Source: Neptuniibacter sp. CAU 1671 (GTDB lineage: Bacteria; Pseudomonadota; Gammaproteobacteria; Pseudomonadales; Balneatricaceae). From it: 64,000 nt of DNA. Under the pieces are notes generated by a model. The model saw only the letters and a program-made list of their open reading frames with translations. It was not told where the DNA came from and did no database searches. The stretch is from the NCBI RefSeq assembly GCF_029222905.1, contig NZ_JARHUE010000002.1:310001-374000 (forward strand), read 5' to 3'. The position numbers were made by a program, and so were the translations under genes. Of this stretch, positions 51,882-62,475 are shown in pieces (positions within the stretch are counted from its first letter, which is position 1; each line of letters starts with the position of its first letter).

Positions 51882-53245
51882 TTGGTCACTGGCATTTGTC
51901 TGACTTGTCCAGCCAGTTTGGTGGCGTGGTGTCTGAAGACGCCAATTTTGTGGGTGTCAGTACAGATACCCGTACCCTTCAGCCAGGCGACCTGTTTGTG
52001 GCCATCGTGGGGCCAAATTTTAATGGGCACAATTTTGTAGCACAGGCTGAGGCAGCAGGCGCAGCCGCGCTGGTGGTGTCACAACCGGTCGTCAGCCGAC
52101 TGCCGCAGTGGCAGGTGAACGATACCCGTATCGCGCTGGGTCAGATCGGTTTAGCCAACCGCAACCGTTTTCAGGGGCCCGTGTATGCGGTGACTGGTAG
52201 CAGCGGCAAAACCACAGTGAAAGAGATGTTGCTGTCGATTCTGTCCGGTCAGCGAAAGGTATTGGCGACTAAAGGCAATCTTAATAACGATTTTGGTGTG
52301 CCGCTGACGCTGATGCAGTTGGATGACACGACTGAAGTGGCTGTGATCGAGCAGGGCGCCAGTGCAGTGGGTGAAATTGCCTACACCACCGCTCTGGTGC
52401 AGCCGGATGTGGCGATTCTGAATAATGCCATGGGTGCGCACCTTGAAGGGTTTGGTTCCCTGCAGGGTGTCGTGCGTGCCAAAGGCGAAATCTTTGGCCA
52501 GTTGGCTGAGCGCGATGGTACTGCCGTGATCAATCTTGATGATCCGCACGCTTCGGTCTGGTTGCAGCAAACTGCACTTGTTCGTCAGAAGACATTTTCG
52601 CTCAGTAATTCCCAGGCAGATTGTTATGCCTCTGAACTGAAACCCGGTGCCAATGGCTGTTACCGCTTTAAATTGCATCTGGGTGACCGCTCGGCCGCGG
52701 TGCAGTTGCAGGTTATGGGGCAACATAATGTAGCCAATGCCCTGGCCGCTGCGGCTGCAGTGCATGCCGGTGGACTGACACTGCCACAGATTGTTGTCGG
52801 CCTTGAACGTTTCTCTGCGGTTAAAGGCCGCATGCGTCCATGCCAGTCTGCGCAGGGCGCATTGATTATTGATGACAGTTACAACGCAAACCCGGGTTCG
52901 GTGCATGCCGCAATCGATTTGTTAGCCGCATTGCCGGGTGAGTCATTTCTGGTTCTGGGCGATATGGCCGAACTGGGTGAAAGTGCTGAAGAAGCACATA
53001 CAACGGTTGGTTGCCGGGCAGCACTGAAGGGGATCCGTCACCTGTGGGTGACGGGTGTGCTGTCTCGGCACACCGTATCCGGCTATAACACTTCCGCCGG
53101 AACGGACGGTCAGCATTTTGCTGACAAAGCTGAGCTGATTGCGGCGCTTGAGCCGCTCGCGAAGGCCGGAGTCAATATTCTGGTCAAAGGATCCCGCAGT
53201 GCCGGGATGGAGCAGGTCGTTGCCGGCCTGGAACAAGGGGAATAA
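51878..53245 (+). CDS. murF: UDP-MurNAc-tripeptide:D-Ala-D-Ala ligase
   Basis: A 455-residue Mur ligase that adds D-Ala-D-Ala to complete the pentapeptide. The N-terminal UDP-binding domain has GVSTDTRTLQPGDLFVAI, the P-loop is VTGSSGKTTVKEML near 104-117, EQGASAVGEIAYTTALV follows near 158, and the C-terminal domain includes IIDDSYNANPGSV near 328 and LGDMAELGESAEEAH. mraY begins 6 nt after the stop. Confidence 0.97.
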   Translation: MIGHWHLSDLSSQFGGVVSEDANFVGVSTDTRTLQPGDLFVAIVGPNFNGHNFVAQAEAAGAAALVVSQPVVSRLPQWQVNDTRIALGQIGLANRNRFQGPVYAVTGSSGKTTVKEMLLSILSGQRKVLATKGNLNNDFGVPLTLMQLDDTTEVAVIEQGASAVGEIAYTTALVQPDVAILNNAMGAHLEGFGSLQGVVRAKGEIFGQLAERDGTAVINLDDPHASVWLQQTALVRQKTFSLSNSQADCYASELKPGANGCYRFKLHLGDRSAAVQLQVMGQHNVANALAAAAAVHAGGLTLPQIVVGLERFSAVKGRMRPCQSAQGALIIDDSYNANPGSVHAAIDLLAALPGESFLVLGDMAELGESAEEAHTTVGCRAALKGIRHLWVTGVLSRHTVSGYNTSAGTDGQHFADKAELIAALEPLAKAGVNILVKGSRSAGMEQVVAGLEQGE

Positions 53246-53251
53246 ACAGGC

Positions 53252-54334
53252 ATGTTATTACTGATTGCCGACTTTTTATCACAGTTTTACAGCGGCTTTG
53301 CTGTGTTCCAGTACCTGACCCTGCGGGGGATTTTTGGTGTGCTGACAGCATTGTTGATTTCGCTCTGGGTTGGCCCCTGGCTGATTAATCAGCTGCGCAG
53401 CAAACAAATTGGTCAGGCGGTGCGCAGTGATGGCCCACAGACCCATTTGAGCAAGGCGGGTACGCCTACCATGGGTGGTGCGCTGATTCTGGTGGCGATC
53501 ATCAGCAGTACGTTGTTGTGGAGTGATCTGAGTAACAAATATGTCTGGATCACAATGGGGGTCACGCTGATTTTTGGCGCGGTTGGCTGGGTCGATGATT
53601 ACCGCAAAGTGGTCGAAAAAAATCCACGCGGTTTGCCGGCACGCTGGAAGTATCTCTGGCAATCCATTGGTGGGCTGGGTGCCGCTATTATTTTGTACGC
53701 GTTGGCCAAAACGCCGGCAGAAACCGGGCTGCTGATCCCCTTCCTGAAAGATGTCACCCTGCCGCTGGGTATCTTTTTTGTGGTGTTCACCTATTTCGTG
53801 ATTGTGGGTTCATCCAATGCCGTGAACCTGACTGACGGCCTTGATGGCCTGGCGATTCTGCCAACGGTACTGGTGGGCGGGGCGCTGGGTGTGTTCGCTT
53901 ATCTGTCGGGTAACGTCAAATTTGCTGACTATCTGCTGATTCCTTACATCCCAGGGTCCGGTGAACTGATCATCTTCTGTGGCGCTATTGTTGGTGCCGG
54001 TCTCGGGTTTCTCTGGTTTAACACCTATCCGGCGCAGGTTTTTATGGGTGATGTGGGTGCATTGTCTCTGGGCGCGGCGCTGGGTGTTATTGCTGTGATC
54101 ATCCGGCAGGAGCTGGTGCTGTTCATTATGGGCGGTATTTTTGTGGCCGAAACAGTGTCGGTGATTTTGCAGGTGGCGTCTTTCAAACTGACGGGCAGAC
54201 GCATATTCCGGATGGCACCCTTGCATCACCACTTTGAATTAAAAGGCTGGCCAGAGCCGCGCGTTATTGTGCGTTTCTGGATCATCACAGTAGTACTGGT
54301 GCTGATCGGTTTGGCATCACTGAAAATTCGATAA
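53252..54334 (+). CDS. mraY: Phospho-N-acetylmuramoyl-pentapeptide transferase MraY
   Basis: A 360-residue integral membrane enzyme with about ten helices. It makes lipid I from UDP-MurNAc-pentapeptide and undecaprenyl phosphate. Conserved acidic and histidine motifs are GTPTMGG near 71, the DD motif in [10 protein letters not shown] near 112, [15 protein letters not shown] near 188, and [14 protein letters not shown] near 320. It is encoded with murF and murD in the usual order; murD starts 13 nt later. Confidence 0.97.
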   Translation: MLLLIADFLSQFYSGFAVFQYLTLRGIFGVLTALLISLWVGPWLINQLRSKQIGQAVRSDGPQTHLSKAGTPTMGGALILVAIISSTLLWSDLSNKYVWITMGVTLIFGAVGWVDDYRKVVEKNPRGLPARWKYLWQSIGGLGAAIILYALAKTPAETGLLIPFLKDVTLPLGIFFVVFTYFVIVGSSNAVNLTDGLDGLAILPTVLVGGALGVFAYLSGNVKFADYLLIPYIPGSGELIIFCGAIVGAGLGFLWFNTYPAQVFMGDVGALSLGAALGVIAVIIRQELVLFIMGGIFVAETVSVILQVASFKLTGRRIFRMAPLHHHFELKGWPEPRVIVRFWIITVVLVLIGLASLKIR

Positions 54335-54347
54335 AGAGACAGGTTAA

Positions 54348-55700
54348 ATGGCGCTGATTGCGACGGATCAATTCAGGATTGTTGTCGGTCTGGGTAAGAC
54401 CGGGCTCTCCTGTGCCCGTTATCTGGCGCGAAAAGGCTGGCCGTTTGCGGTGGTGGACAGTCGTGAAAATCCACCGGGAGCCGCTGAGCTGAAGGCAGAA
54501 ATGCCGGAAGTCGAGCTGTATTCTGGCCCGTTTGATCCAGCACTGCTACAGCGTGCTGCCGAGCTGATCCTGAGTCCGGGTGTCGCGTTGAGCGAACCTG
54601 CTATTCAGCAGGCGCAGGCTGCCGGTGTGAGCGTGATCGGCGATATTGACCTGTTTTGCCGTGAAGTATCTGCGCCCATCGTGGCGATTACCGGCTCTAA
54701 CGCCAAAAGCACAGTGACAACTCTGGTTGGTGAGATGGCCCGAGCTGCCGGCAGGTCTGTGGGTGTTTGTGGCAATATCGGCACCCCAGTGTTGGATATG
54801 CTATTGGAGCCGGAAAAAGACCTGTATGTAATGGAGCTGTCCAGTTTTCAGCTGGAAACGACCCATGATTTGCGTGCCGCCGTAGCGACCGTGTTGAATA
54901 TCACACCGGACCATATGGACCGGTATGCTTCAGCCCATGCTTATTATCAGGCTAAACACCGCATCTTCAGGGGTTGTCGTAAGGCGGTGATTAACCGGGA
55001 TGATCCGCTGACTGCGCCGTTGCTGCCGAAAGATGTAACCACGCTGAGTTATCATCTGGGGCGGCCGGATTTAGGCATATATGGCCTGTTAATGCAGGAC
55101 GGTGCCCAATGGCTGGCGGTTGGTCAGCAGCCCCTGCTGAATGTTGCTGATCTGAAAATACGTGGCAGTCACAATATTGCTAACGCCCTGGCCTCGCTGG
55201 CTTTGGGTGAATCCGTCGGACTGCCAATGCCCGCGATGCTGCAGGCACTGCAGGATTTCCCCGGACTGGACCATCGCTGTCAGTGGGTAGCAGATATTCA
55301 GGGTGTGCACTATTTCAACGACTCGAAAGGTACCAATGTCGGCGCAACGCTGGCGGCACTTAATGGCCTTGGTCAGACGCTTCAAGATGGTGAAAAAATT
55401 GTTCTGCTGGCGGGCGGTGTAGGCAAGGGTGCTGAATTCAGTGATCTTGCCCCGGCGCTGCAGCAGTACGGCCGTGCGCTGATCTATTTTGGTCAGGATG
55501 GACAACAGATTGCAGACGAAACCGCCACGGTGCCCTGTTATCCGGCGACCACACTGGAAGATGCCGTTGTTCAGGCGTCGGCTCTGGCGCAGCCCGGTGA
55601 TCTGGTGTTGCTGTCCCCGGCCTGTGCCAGTTTTGATATGTTCAGCGGGTATCCGGCCCGGGGTGATGCCTTTGTAAAAGCGGTGGAGGGATTAAAATGA
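54348..55700 (+). CDS. murD: UDP-N-acetylmuramoylalanine:D-glutamate ligase
   Basis: A 450-residue Mur ligase adding D-glutamate. The N-terminal nucleotide domain has VVGLGKTGLSCARYLA near 12-27. The P-loop is ITGSNAKSTVTTLVGEM near 111, with Ala where E. coli has Gly (GSNGKS); I recall the same variant in pseudomonads. ELSSFQLETTHDLRA and NITPDHMDRY follow, and the C-terminal domain contains HYFNDSKGTNVGAT near 322. Its stop overlaps the ftsW start by 4 nt. Confidence 0.96.
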   Translation: MALIATDQFRIVVGLGKTGLSCARYLARKGWPFAVVDSRENPPGAAELKAEMPEVELYSGPFDPALLQRAAELILSPGVALSEPAIQQAQAAGVSVIGDIDLFCREVSAPIVAITGSNAKSTVTTLVGEMARAAGRSVGVCGNIGTPVLDMLLEPEKDLYVMELSSFQLETTHDLRAAVATVLNITPDHMDRYASAHAYYQAKHRIFRGCRKAVINRDDPLTAPLLPKDVTTLSYHLGRPDLGIYGLLMQDGAQWLAVGQQPLLNVADLKIRGSHNIANALASLALGESVGLPMPAMLQALQDFPGLDHRCQWVADIQGVHYFNDSKGTNVGATLAALNGLGQTLQDGEKIVLLAGGVGKGAEFSDLAPALQQYGRALIYFGQDGQQIADETATVPCYPATTLEDAVVQASALAQPGDLVLLSPACASFDMFSGYPARGDAFVKAVEGLK

Positions 55701-56896
55701 TTGCCTTCAACGCATTTTGGAAAACATCACCTGCATCTCAGGTTGATGCCAAGCTGCTGCCGTTTGACCCGTGGGTTTTAGGGGCTGCACTGAGTCTGAT
55801 TTTGTTTGGTTTTATCATGATCAGCTCTGCCTCGCTGGATGTGGCAATGCGTAACAATGGCACCCCGTACTATTACGTTTTCCGCCAGATGATTTTTATC
55901 TCCATTTCACTGGCGGGTGCCATGGTGGTGTGGCGTGTACCGTTGCGTTTCTGGCAGCAGACAGGTCACTGGTGGATGCTGATGGCCGGTGTTTTGCTGG
56001 TATTGGTTCTGGTTCCGGGTGTGGGAAAAGGCGTGAATGGTAGTCATCGCTGGTTGCCGCTGGGGCCTTTGAATCTGCAGGCTTCAGAGGTCGCCAAGTT
56101 CTGTATGGTGATCTATATGGCCGGTTATCTGGTGCGCCGCCTTGATGAAGTGCGCAGCAGTTGGAAAGGTATCGCCAAGCCGACCCTGCCGTTGGGTATT
56201 TTCTGTGTGCTGCTCTACTTCGAACCTGACTTTGGTGCCCTCGTTGTGTTGATGGGCACGGTGATGGGCATGATTTTCCTGGGTGGCATGCGGTTTTCCC
56301 AGTTTATTACGGTTGTCAGTGGCGTGTTGTTGTTGCTGGTCACCGTGGTCGGTTTGCAGCCATACCGTGTGGCACGTCTGAAAAGCTTTCTTGACCCCTG
56401 GGCGGATCCTTTCGGCAGTGGCTATCAGCTTTCTCAGGCACAGATTGCCTTTGGACGCGGTGACTGGTTTGGCACAGGGCTGGGGAACAGTGTGCAGAAA
56501 CTGTTTTATCTGCCGGAAGCGCATACCGACTTTGTATTTTCAGTGATGGCTGAGGAGCTGGGTTTTGTGGGTGCCGCCGCCATGATTGTGCTGTTTGCCA
56601 TTCTGGTGATGAGTATTTTCCGCATCGGCCGTCGTGCAGAAAAGCAGAAAGCATTTTTCCCTGCCTACATCTGCTATGGCTTCGGTATTATTTTTGCCGC
56701 TCAGGCGTTGATCAATATTGGGGTGAATGTCGGTGCGCTGCCCACCAAAGGATTGACCCTGCCGCTGGTGAGTTATGGCGGCAGTAGTCTTTTGGTCAGT
56801 TGTGCCATGCTGGCGGTGATTCTGCGTGTGGATTATGAACTGAAATGTCAGCTTCTGATGGATGGTAAATCCGGGGAGGTGACAAATGAAAAATAA
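55697..56896 (+). CDS. ftsW: Septal peptidoglycan glycosyltransferase FtsW
   Basis: A 399-residue SEDS-family polymerase with about ten transmembrane helices after a cytoplasmic N-terminus of roughly 25 residues. Family motifs are FIMISSASLDVA near 36, NGSHRWLPLGPLNLQASEVAKF near 114, YFEPDFGALVVL near 175 carrying acidic residues, and NIGVNVGALPTKGLTLPLVSYGGSSL near 339. With FtsI it builds septal peptidoglycan from lipid II. It overlaps murD and murG at its ends. Confidence 0.96.
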   Translation: MIAFNAFWKTSPASQVDAKLLPFDPWVLGAALSLILFGFIMISSASLDVAMRNNGTPYYYVFRQMIFISISLAGAMVVWRVPLRFWQQTGHWWMLMAGVLLVLVLVPGVGKGVNGSHRWLPLGPLNLQASEVAKFCMVIYMAGYLVRRLDEVRSSWKGIAKPTLPLGIFCVLLYFEPDFGALVVLMGTVMGMIFLGGMRFSQFITVVSGVLLLLVTVVGLQPYRVARLKSFLDPWADPFGSGYQLSQAQIAFGRGDWFGTGLGNSVQKLFYLPEAHTDFVFSVMAEELGFVGAAAMIVLFAILVMSIFRIGRRAEKQKAFFPAYICYGFGIIFAAQALINIGVNVGALPTKGLTLPLVSYGGSSLLVSCAMLAVILRVDYELKCQLLMDGKSGEVTNEK

Positions 56897-57971
56897 AACC
56901 CTGTTAGTCATGGCAGGCGGTACCGGTGGTCACGTATTCCCGGCTCTGGCGACGGTAGAGGTTCTCCAGCAGCAGGGTATTCAGGTTGAATGGCTGGGCA
57001 GCCGCCATGGTATTGAAGCTGAACTGGTGCCCGCTGCCGGTATCAAACTGCACAGTATTGAAGTCAGAGGGCTGCGCGGTAAAAGCAAACTCAGTCTGAT
57101 GTTGGCGCCGTTTAAATTGTTGCTGGCGGTTTGGCAGGCGATCGGCGTGCTGCGTAAGGTAAAACCCGATGCTGTTCTGGGCATGGGTGGCTTTGCCTCT
57201 GGTCCCGGCGGTGTTGCTGCCTGGTTGTTGCGCGTGCCTGTGGTGATCCATGAGCAGAATGCTGTGGCAGGTATGACCAATCGCTGGTTATCAAAAGTCG
57301 CCAGCAGGGTGATGGAAGCCTTTGGTGGTGCGTTTCCGGTGACCTGTAAAACCGAGGTGATGGGCAACCCGGTCCGTGGTGCAATTCTGGACCTAGCACC
57401 GCCAGCGGAGCGGTTTGCAGAGCGTAAGGGACCTATCCGTCTGCTGGTATTGGGTGGCAGTCTCGGTGCTCAGGCAGTGAATCAAATTTTGCCGACAGTC
57501 TTGGCGCAGCTTTCTCCCGAACAGCGTCCGGAAGTATGGCATCAGGTCGGTAAGCGTAATTATGAAGCGGCAGCTGCAGCGTATGCAGCCCAGGGCGTCA
57601 GTGATGTCCGTGTTGCGCCTTTTATTGAGGATATGGCAGCGGCCTATGGCTGGGCAGATCTGGTGCTGTGCCGCTCTGGTGCATTGACCGTCAGTGAGCT
57701 TGCAATTGCCGGTGTAGGGTCAATTCTGGTGCCGTTTCCACACGCCGTGGATGATCATCAGACCGGCAATGCTCAATTTTTAAGTCAGGCAGGTGCCGGG
57801 AAACTGATCCAGCAGAGAGATCTTAAGGTTTCAGAACTGGCTGGATTGCTAACAGGCGAATTTAACGACCGAACACAATTATTGCAGATGGCTGAAAAAG
57901 CAAAAGCGATCGGTATCCCTGAGTCCCGTGAGCGGGTCGCTGCCGTCTGTATGGAGGTAATGGGTTTATGA
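56886..57971 (+). CDS. murG: Lipid II synthase MurG (GlcNAc transferase)
   Basis: A 361-residue GT-B fold glycosyltransferase adding GlcNAc to lipid I at the inner membrane face. The N-terminal glycine-rich loop is [14 protein letters not shown] near 9-22. [15 protein letters not shown] (near 98), [12 protein letters not shown] (near 123) and [14 protein letters not shown] (near 189) follow, and the donor-binding [20 protein letters not shown] is near 258 with [12 protein letters not shown] near 286. The stop overlaps the murC start as ATGA. Confidence 0.97.
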   Translation: MKNKTLLVMAGGTGGHVFPALATVEVLQQQGIQVEWLGSRHGIEAELVPAAGIKLHSIEVRGLRGKSKLSLMLAPFKLLLAVWQAIGVLRKVKPDAVLGMGGFASGPGGVAAWLLRVPVVIHEQNAVAGMTNRWLSKVASRVMEAFGGAFPVTCKTEVMGNPVRGAILDLAPPAERFAERKGPIRLLVLGGSLGAQAVNQILPTVLAQLSPEQRPEVWHQVGKRNYEAAAAAYAAQGVSDVRVAPFIEDMAAAYGWADLVLCRSGALTVSELAIAGVGSILVPFPHAVDDHQTGNAQFLSQAGAGKLIQQRDLKVSELAGLLTGEFNDRTQLLQMAEKAKAIGIPESRERVAAVCMEVMGL

Positions 57972-59407
57972 AACCTACGGTAACTCTTCACGAAATACCT
58001 GAAATGCGTCGAATCCGTAAGATTCATTTTATTGGCATTGGCGGCGTAGGCATGTGCGGTATTGCTGAAGTGCTGTTGAACCAGGGTTACGCTATTTCCG
58101 GCTCTGACCTGAAAGTGTCGGCCACCACGCAACGTCTTGTGCAGCTGGGCATGGAAATTTTTATTGGTCATGCCCCTGAAAATGTCTCCGGGGCTGATGT
58201 GGTGGTGGTCTCAACCGCCGTCAATCAGCAAAACCCTGAGCTAGTTGCGGCACGTGATAACCGTATTCCGGTGGTACGCCGCGCCGAAATGCTGGCCGAA
58301 CTGATGCGTTACCGGCATGGCATCGCTGTGGCAGGTACTCACGGTAAAACCACCACCACCAGTTTGCTGGCATCCGTTTTTGCCGAAGGTGAGCGTGATC
58401 CGACCTTTGTGATTGGCGGACGCCTGAACAGTGCAGGCACCAATGCCAAGATGGGTACCAGCCGTTATCTGGTGGCTGAGGCTGACGAAAGTGACGCCTC
58501 CTTCCTGCATCTGCAGCCGATGGTGGCAATTGTCACCAATATCGATGCCGATCATATGGAAACCTATGAAAATGATTTCTCCCGGTTGAAGCGTACCTTT
58601 ATCGAGTTTTTGCACAATTTGCCGTTTTACGGTCTGGCGGTGCTCTGTATCGACGATCCGGTGGTGCGTGAGATTCTGCCGGAAGTAAGTCGCCCGGTAC
58701 TGACTTATGGCGTCTCTGAGGATGCGGATTTCCGGGCGGTGAATATTCGTCAGGAAGGCATGTATTCAAGTTTTAGTGTGCAGCGCCCTGATGGTCTTGA
58801 ACCACTTGAGGTGAAACTGCATATGCCCGGTCAGCACAACGTGCTGAATGCGCTGGCGACCATCGCTGTTGCAACCGATGAAGGCATTGACGGTGCAGCG
58901 ATCTGTCGGGCGCTTGAACAGTTTGCCGGGGTAGGGCGGCGTTTTCAGGTGCTCGGTGACGTGCCGGTATCCGGTGGCAGCGTGATGCTGGTAGATGATT
59001 ATGGTCACCATCCCCGTGAGGTACAAGCGGTGATCAAGGCTGTGCGTGAAGGCTGGCCGGACAAACGTCTGGTGATGATCTATCAGCCGCATCGCTATAC
59101 CCGGACCCGGGATCTGTATGAGGATTTTGCACAGGTACTCTCAGAGGTTGATCTGCTGCTGTTGCTGGAGGTGTATCCGGCAGGCGAAGAGCCGATTGCC
59201 GGTGCTGACAGCCGCAATCTGTGCCGGAGCATCCGGCAGCGTGGCACGGTAGAGCCGGTGTACGTGAATGACAAATCTGAGGTGGCGGATCTGCTGCGCA
59301 ATGTGTTGCGTCCTGGTGATCTGCTGCTGACGCAGGGTGCGGGTGATATCACCGCCCTGGCACATGAATTGAAACAGATCTCGCTGGAGCAAGAGGAGCA
59401 GGCATGA
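57968..59407 (+). CDS. murC: UDP-N-acetylmuramate:L-alanine ligase
   Basis: A 479-residue Mur ligase catalysing the first amino acid addition. The N-terminal domain has [20 protein letters not shown] near 18-37. The P-loop is [18 protein letters not shown] near 120, [13 protein letters not shown] follows near 172, and the C-terminal domain includes [12 protein letters not shown] near 341 and [16 protein letters not shown] near 369. It overlaps murG and ddlB by 4 nt each. Confidence 0.97.
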   Translation: MKPTVTLHEIPEMRRIRKIHFIGIGGVGMCGIAEVLLNQGYAISGSDLKVSATTQRLVQLGMEIFIGHAPENVSGADVVVVSTAVNQQNPELVAARDNRIPVVRRAEMLAELMRYRHGIAVAGTHGKTTTTSLLASVFAEGERDPTFVIGGRLNSAGTNAKMGTSRYLVAEADESDASFLHLQPMVAIVTNIDADHMETYENDFSRLKRTFIEFLHNLPFYGLAVLCIDDPVVREILPEVSRPVLTYGVSEDADFRAVNIRQEGMYSSFSVQRPDGLEPLEVKLHMPGQHNVLNALATIAVATDEGIDGAAICRALEQFAGVGRRFQVLGDVPVSGGSVMLVDDYGHHPREVQAVIKAVREGWPDKRLVMIYQPHRYTRTRDLYEDFAQVLSEVDLLLLLEVYPAGEEPIAGADSRNLCRSIRQRGTVEPVYVNDKSEVADLLRNVLRPGDLLLTQGAGDITALAHELKQISLEQEEQA

Positions 59408-60354
59408 GCCATTACCACGTTGATGCCACAACCGCGGCTGCCCTGGGCCGGGTTGCCGTCATTTATGGTGGCACTTCTTCTGAGCGTGCGGTCTCGCTGA
59501 AAAGCGGTGCTGCCGTACTGTCTGCACTGGAACGGGCCGGCGTGGATGCCTTTGGACTCGATCTCGGCGGTGAAGCTGGCAGTTTGGCTCCGTTGGCGCA
59601 ACTTCAGGCCGCTGAGTTTGATCGTGCCTTTCTGATTCTGCATGGTGCCGGTGGTGAAGATGGTGTGTTGCAGGGGGTGATGGAGCTGCTGGGTAAACCG
59701 TACACCGGAAGCGGTGTTGCAGCTTCCGCCATCGGCATGGATAAGCTGCGCACCAAACAGATTTGGCGAGGTGCCGGATTACCGACGCCGCCGTTTGCAG
59801 TGCTGACGGAAGAGACCGATTTTGAGGCGGTTGCTGCAGAGCTGGGTGTCAAAATGATCGTTAAGCCAGCACACGAAGGCTCAAGTATCGGTATGAGTGT
59901 GGCGGTGGATGCGGCGGGTCTTGAAGCTGCGTTCTCGACAGCAGCTGGATTTGATCGTTTGGTCATCGCAGAGCGCTGGATGAGCGGCGCTGAATTCACT
60001 GTTGGTATTTTGCAAGGCCAGGCCTTACCGGTGATCAAACTGGAAACCAGTCACGATTTTTATGACTACGACGCTAAGTATCTGGCCAATGATACCCGCT
60101 ATCGATTTGATCATGGCTTAACGCCCGAGCAAGCGCTGGAACTGAAACAGCTGGCAGAGCAGGCGTTTGCCGTAATCGGCTGTCGAGGTTGGGGCCGGGT
60201 GGATGTGATGCAGGATGAACAGGGTAATTTCCAACTGCTGGAAATTAATACGGCGCCGGGTATGACTGACCACAGCTTGTTGCCGATGGCAGCAGCTGAC
60301 GCTGGCATCAGTTTTGAAGAACTGGTTGTGAAGATTTTGCAGACCACGGTGTAA
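59404..60354 (+). CDS. ddlB: D-alanine:D-alanine ligase
   Basis: A 316-residue ATP-grasp enzyme making the D-Ala-D-Ala dipeptide used by MurF. Motifs are [17 protein letters not shown] near 19-35, [26 protein letters not shown] near 79-104, [14 protein letters not shown] near 156-169, and the C-terminal [22 protein letters not shown] near 278. It has the usual position between murC and ftsQ. Confidence 0.96.
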   Translation: MSHYHVDATTAAALGRVAVIYGGTSSERAVSLKSGAAVLSALERAGVDAFGLDLGGEAGSLAPLAQLQAAEFDRAFLILHGAGGEDGVLQGVMELLGKPYTGSGVAASAIGMDKLRTKQIWRGAGLPTPPFAVLTEETDFEAVAAELGVKMIVKPAHEGSSIGMSVAVDAAGLEAAFSTAAGFDRLVIAERWMSGAEFTVGILQGQALPVIKLETSHDFYDYDAKYLANDTRYRFDHGLTPEQALELKQLAEQAFAVIGCRGWGRVDVMQDEQGNFQLLEINTAPGMTDHSLLPMAAADAGISFEELVVKILQTTV

Positions 60355-60358
60355 CAGG

Positions 60359-61138
60359 ATGCAGATGTCTGAAAATGGATACCTAAAAAATCCGGCATCA
60401 CCTCTGATGCATGAAGGTGAGAGCTGGTGGTATGTATTTTCACGGTTAAGTGTATTGCTGCTGTTTGTTGGTTTGCTCGTTGGTATTACGGCTAAATTTT
60501 GGGCCTGGCTGGATCGCCCGGTAACAGAAGTGCACCTGTCCGGAGACTCGCAGCATCTTAACCGGTCCGAGCTGGCCAGAACGATAGCAGGTGGCGTGCA
60601 GAACTCCCTGATGCGGGTGGATATTGAGAGCATCCGCCAGCAGGTCAAGGATCAGCCCTGGGTGCATATTGCGGCAATCAGACGGGACTGGCCTTCGACG
60701 CTTGAGGTTGCCATCGAGGAAGAGGTACCGGTTGCGCGTTGGAGTGAGCATGGTTTGCTGAATCATCAGGGTGATATTTTCTGGCCGCAGTTGCATCAGG
60801 ATTACAAAGATCTGCCCCGGTTATCGGGACCCGCTCCTGAAACCAACCGGGTGATGGCGCAGTTCCATGATCTGAACCAGATTTTTCGGCCGTTGGGATT
60901 GCAGGTTGTTGGCTTGAATCTTGAACCGCGGGGTGCATGGAGTCTGGAACTCAGCAACCGTATCAAGGTCATCGTGGGTCGGGAAAATATTGATCAACGA
61001 TTGCAGAGGTTTTTAAGGGTGTACGAATTAGGGTTATCTGATCGGGCTGAACAGATCGAACAGGTTGATATTCGCTACACCAATGGGGTGGCTGTTAAAT
61101 GGCGGGCAGAAGCACCGTCGGACGCTAAGGCAGGGTAA
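60359..61138 (+). CDS. ftsQ: Cell division protein FtsQ
   Basis: A 259-residue bitopic protein. One transmembrane helix (about 27-49) follows a short cytoplasmic N-terminus. The POTRA domain runs roughly 54-125 (VTEVHLSGDSQHLNRSELARTI, then QPWVHIAAIRRDWPSTLEVAIEEEVPVARW), and the C-terminal beta domain contains PRGAWSLELSNRIKVIVG. FtsQ links early and late division proteins and recruits FtsB/FtsL. Initiation at ATG 60359 or the Met two codons on is possible. ftsA starts 7 nt after the stop. Confidence 0.95.
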   Translation: MQMSENGYLKNPASPLMHEGESWWYVFSRLSVLLLFVGLLVGITAKFWAWLDRPVTEVHLSGDSQHLNRSELARTIAGGVQNSLMRVDIESIRQQVKDQPWVHIAAIRRDWPSTLEVAIEEEVPVARWSEHGLLNHQGDIFWPQLHQDYKDLPRLSGPAPETNRVMAQFHDLNQIFRPLGLQVVGLNLEPRGAWSLELSNRIKVIVGRENIDQRLQRFLRVYELGLSDRAEQIEQVDIRYTNGVAVKWRAEAPSDAKAG

Positions 61139-61145
61139 TGACATC

Positions 61146-62387
61146 ATGCAGATGGCACTGGGTAATAACATGATCGTAGCACTGGATATCGGCACCTCTA
61201 AGGTGGTGTGTCTGGTGGCGGAAGTAAACCCGGATGGCAGCATTGAGCTGGTGGGCATTGGGTCGCACCCTTCCAACGGTATGAAACGCGGCGTGGTGGT
61301 GAACATCGAAGCCACAGTCAGTTCCATTCAACGCGCTGTCGAAGAAGCCGAACTGATGGCCGGCTGCAAGATTCACTCGGTTACCGTGGGCATTGCCGGG
61401 AATCATATAAGCAGTCTGAACTCTCATGGCATCGTCGCTGTGCGTGACCGTGAGGTCTCTGAGTATGATCTGGACCGGGTGCTGGATGCTGCCCGTGCCG
61501 TGGCCATCCCGGCGGATCAGAAAATTCTGCATATATTGCCGCAGGAATATGAGATCGACAGCCAGGAAGGTATCAAACAGCCGCTCGGCATGTCCGGTGT
61601 GCGTCTGGAAGCCAAAGTGCACCTGGTGACTGCATCCGTGAATGCGCATCAGAACATCGAAAAATGTATTCGCCGCTGTGGTCTGGAAGTCGATCACGTG
61701 GTGTTGGAACAGCTTGCTTCCAGCTACTCCGTGCTGACCGATGATGAAAAAGAGCTGGGTGTCTGCATGGTGGATATCGGGGGCGGTACCTCAGATATCT
61801 CCATCTTTACCGGCGGTGCCATTCGTCATACGGCAGTGATTCCGATTGCTGGTGATCAGGTCACCAATGACATCGCGATGGCCCTGCGCACCCCGACTCA
61901 GCATGCGGAAGAGATCAAGATTAAATACGCCTGTGCCCTGGCGCAGCTGGCCCGTGCCGATGAAACCATACAGGTACCGGGTGTAGGCGACCGTCCGGCC
62001 CGGACCCTGTCACGTCAGGCACTGGCTGAAGTGGTTGAGCCTCGCTACGAAGAGCTGTTCAGTCTGGTACAGGCGGAGCTGCGTCGCAGTGGTTATGAAG
62101 ATCTGATCGCGGCAGGCATTGTCCTGACCGGTGGTACTTCGAAAATGGAAGGCGCCGTAGAGCTGGCAGAAGAGATCTTCCACATGCCAGTGCGTCTGGC
62201 TAATCCGCACGGCGTGCGGGGCATGGAAGATATTCTGCGTAACCCGATTTATGCCACCGGTCTGGGGCTGCTGCAATACGCAAAACAGGATCGTAAGGCG
62301 CGACCGGTGATGTTGTCTTCGACAGAGGCGCCGGAAAAAGAAAACCTGTTTATCAAACTTAAAAACTGGATTCAGGACAGTTTCTGA
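61146..62387 (+). CDS. ftsA: Cell division protein FtsA
   Basis: A 413-residue actin-like ATPase. It has MIVALDIGTSKVVCLVAE near 9-26 (phosphate 1), the 1C domain region with HSVTVGIAGNHISSLNSHG near 78-96, VDIGGGTSDISIFTGGAIRH near 205-224 (phosphate 2), and GIVLTGGTSKMEGAVELAEEIF near 319-340 (adenosine motif). The C-terminal amphipathic membrane-targeting helix is FIKLKNWIQDSF. It anchors FtsZ to the membrane. The open frame extends to 61065 inside ftsQ, but ATG 61146 fits the family and has AGGCAGGG upstream. Confidence 0.96.
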   Translation: MQMALGNNMIVALDIGTSKVVCLVAEVNPDGSIELVGIGSHPSNGMKRGVVVNIEATVSSIQRAVEEAELMAGCKIHSVTVGIAGNHISSLNSHGIVAVRDREVSEYDLDRVLDAARAVAIPADQKILHILPQEYEIDSQEGIKQPLGMSGVRLEAKVHLVTASVNAHQNIEKCIRRCGLEVDHVVLEQLASSYSVLTDDEKELGVCMVDIGGGTSDISIFTGGAIRHTAVIPIAGDQVTNDIAMALRTPTQHAEEIKIKYACALAQLARADETIQVPGVGDRPARTLSRQALAEVVEPRYEELFSLVQAELRRSGYEDLIAAGIVLTGGTSKMEGAVELAEEIFHMPVRLANPHGVRGMEDILRNPIYATGLGLLQYAKQDRKARPVMLSSTEAPEKENLFIKLKNWIQDSF

Positions 62388-62475
62388 AATCCGGGAATAT
62401 GATTTAACACCGCGCCGGAATGTAGTTGCAGGCGCAACAATCTAAGTACCGAGTGTGTACTTAAAGGAGCTGGAA
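62388..62475 (+). promoter_or_regulatory. ftsA-ftsZ intergenic leader
   Basis: This 88-nt gap is the longest inside the otherwise overlapping dcw cluster. It contains two small potential hairpins (GTTGC/GCAAC at 62425-62438 and GTAC/GTAC at 62446-62460) and a strong AAGGAG ribosome binding site at 62464-62469. Extra ftsZ-specific expression from here is plausible, but I see no convincing promoter. Confidence 0.35.
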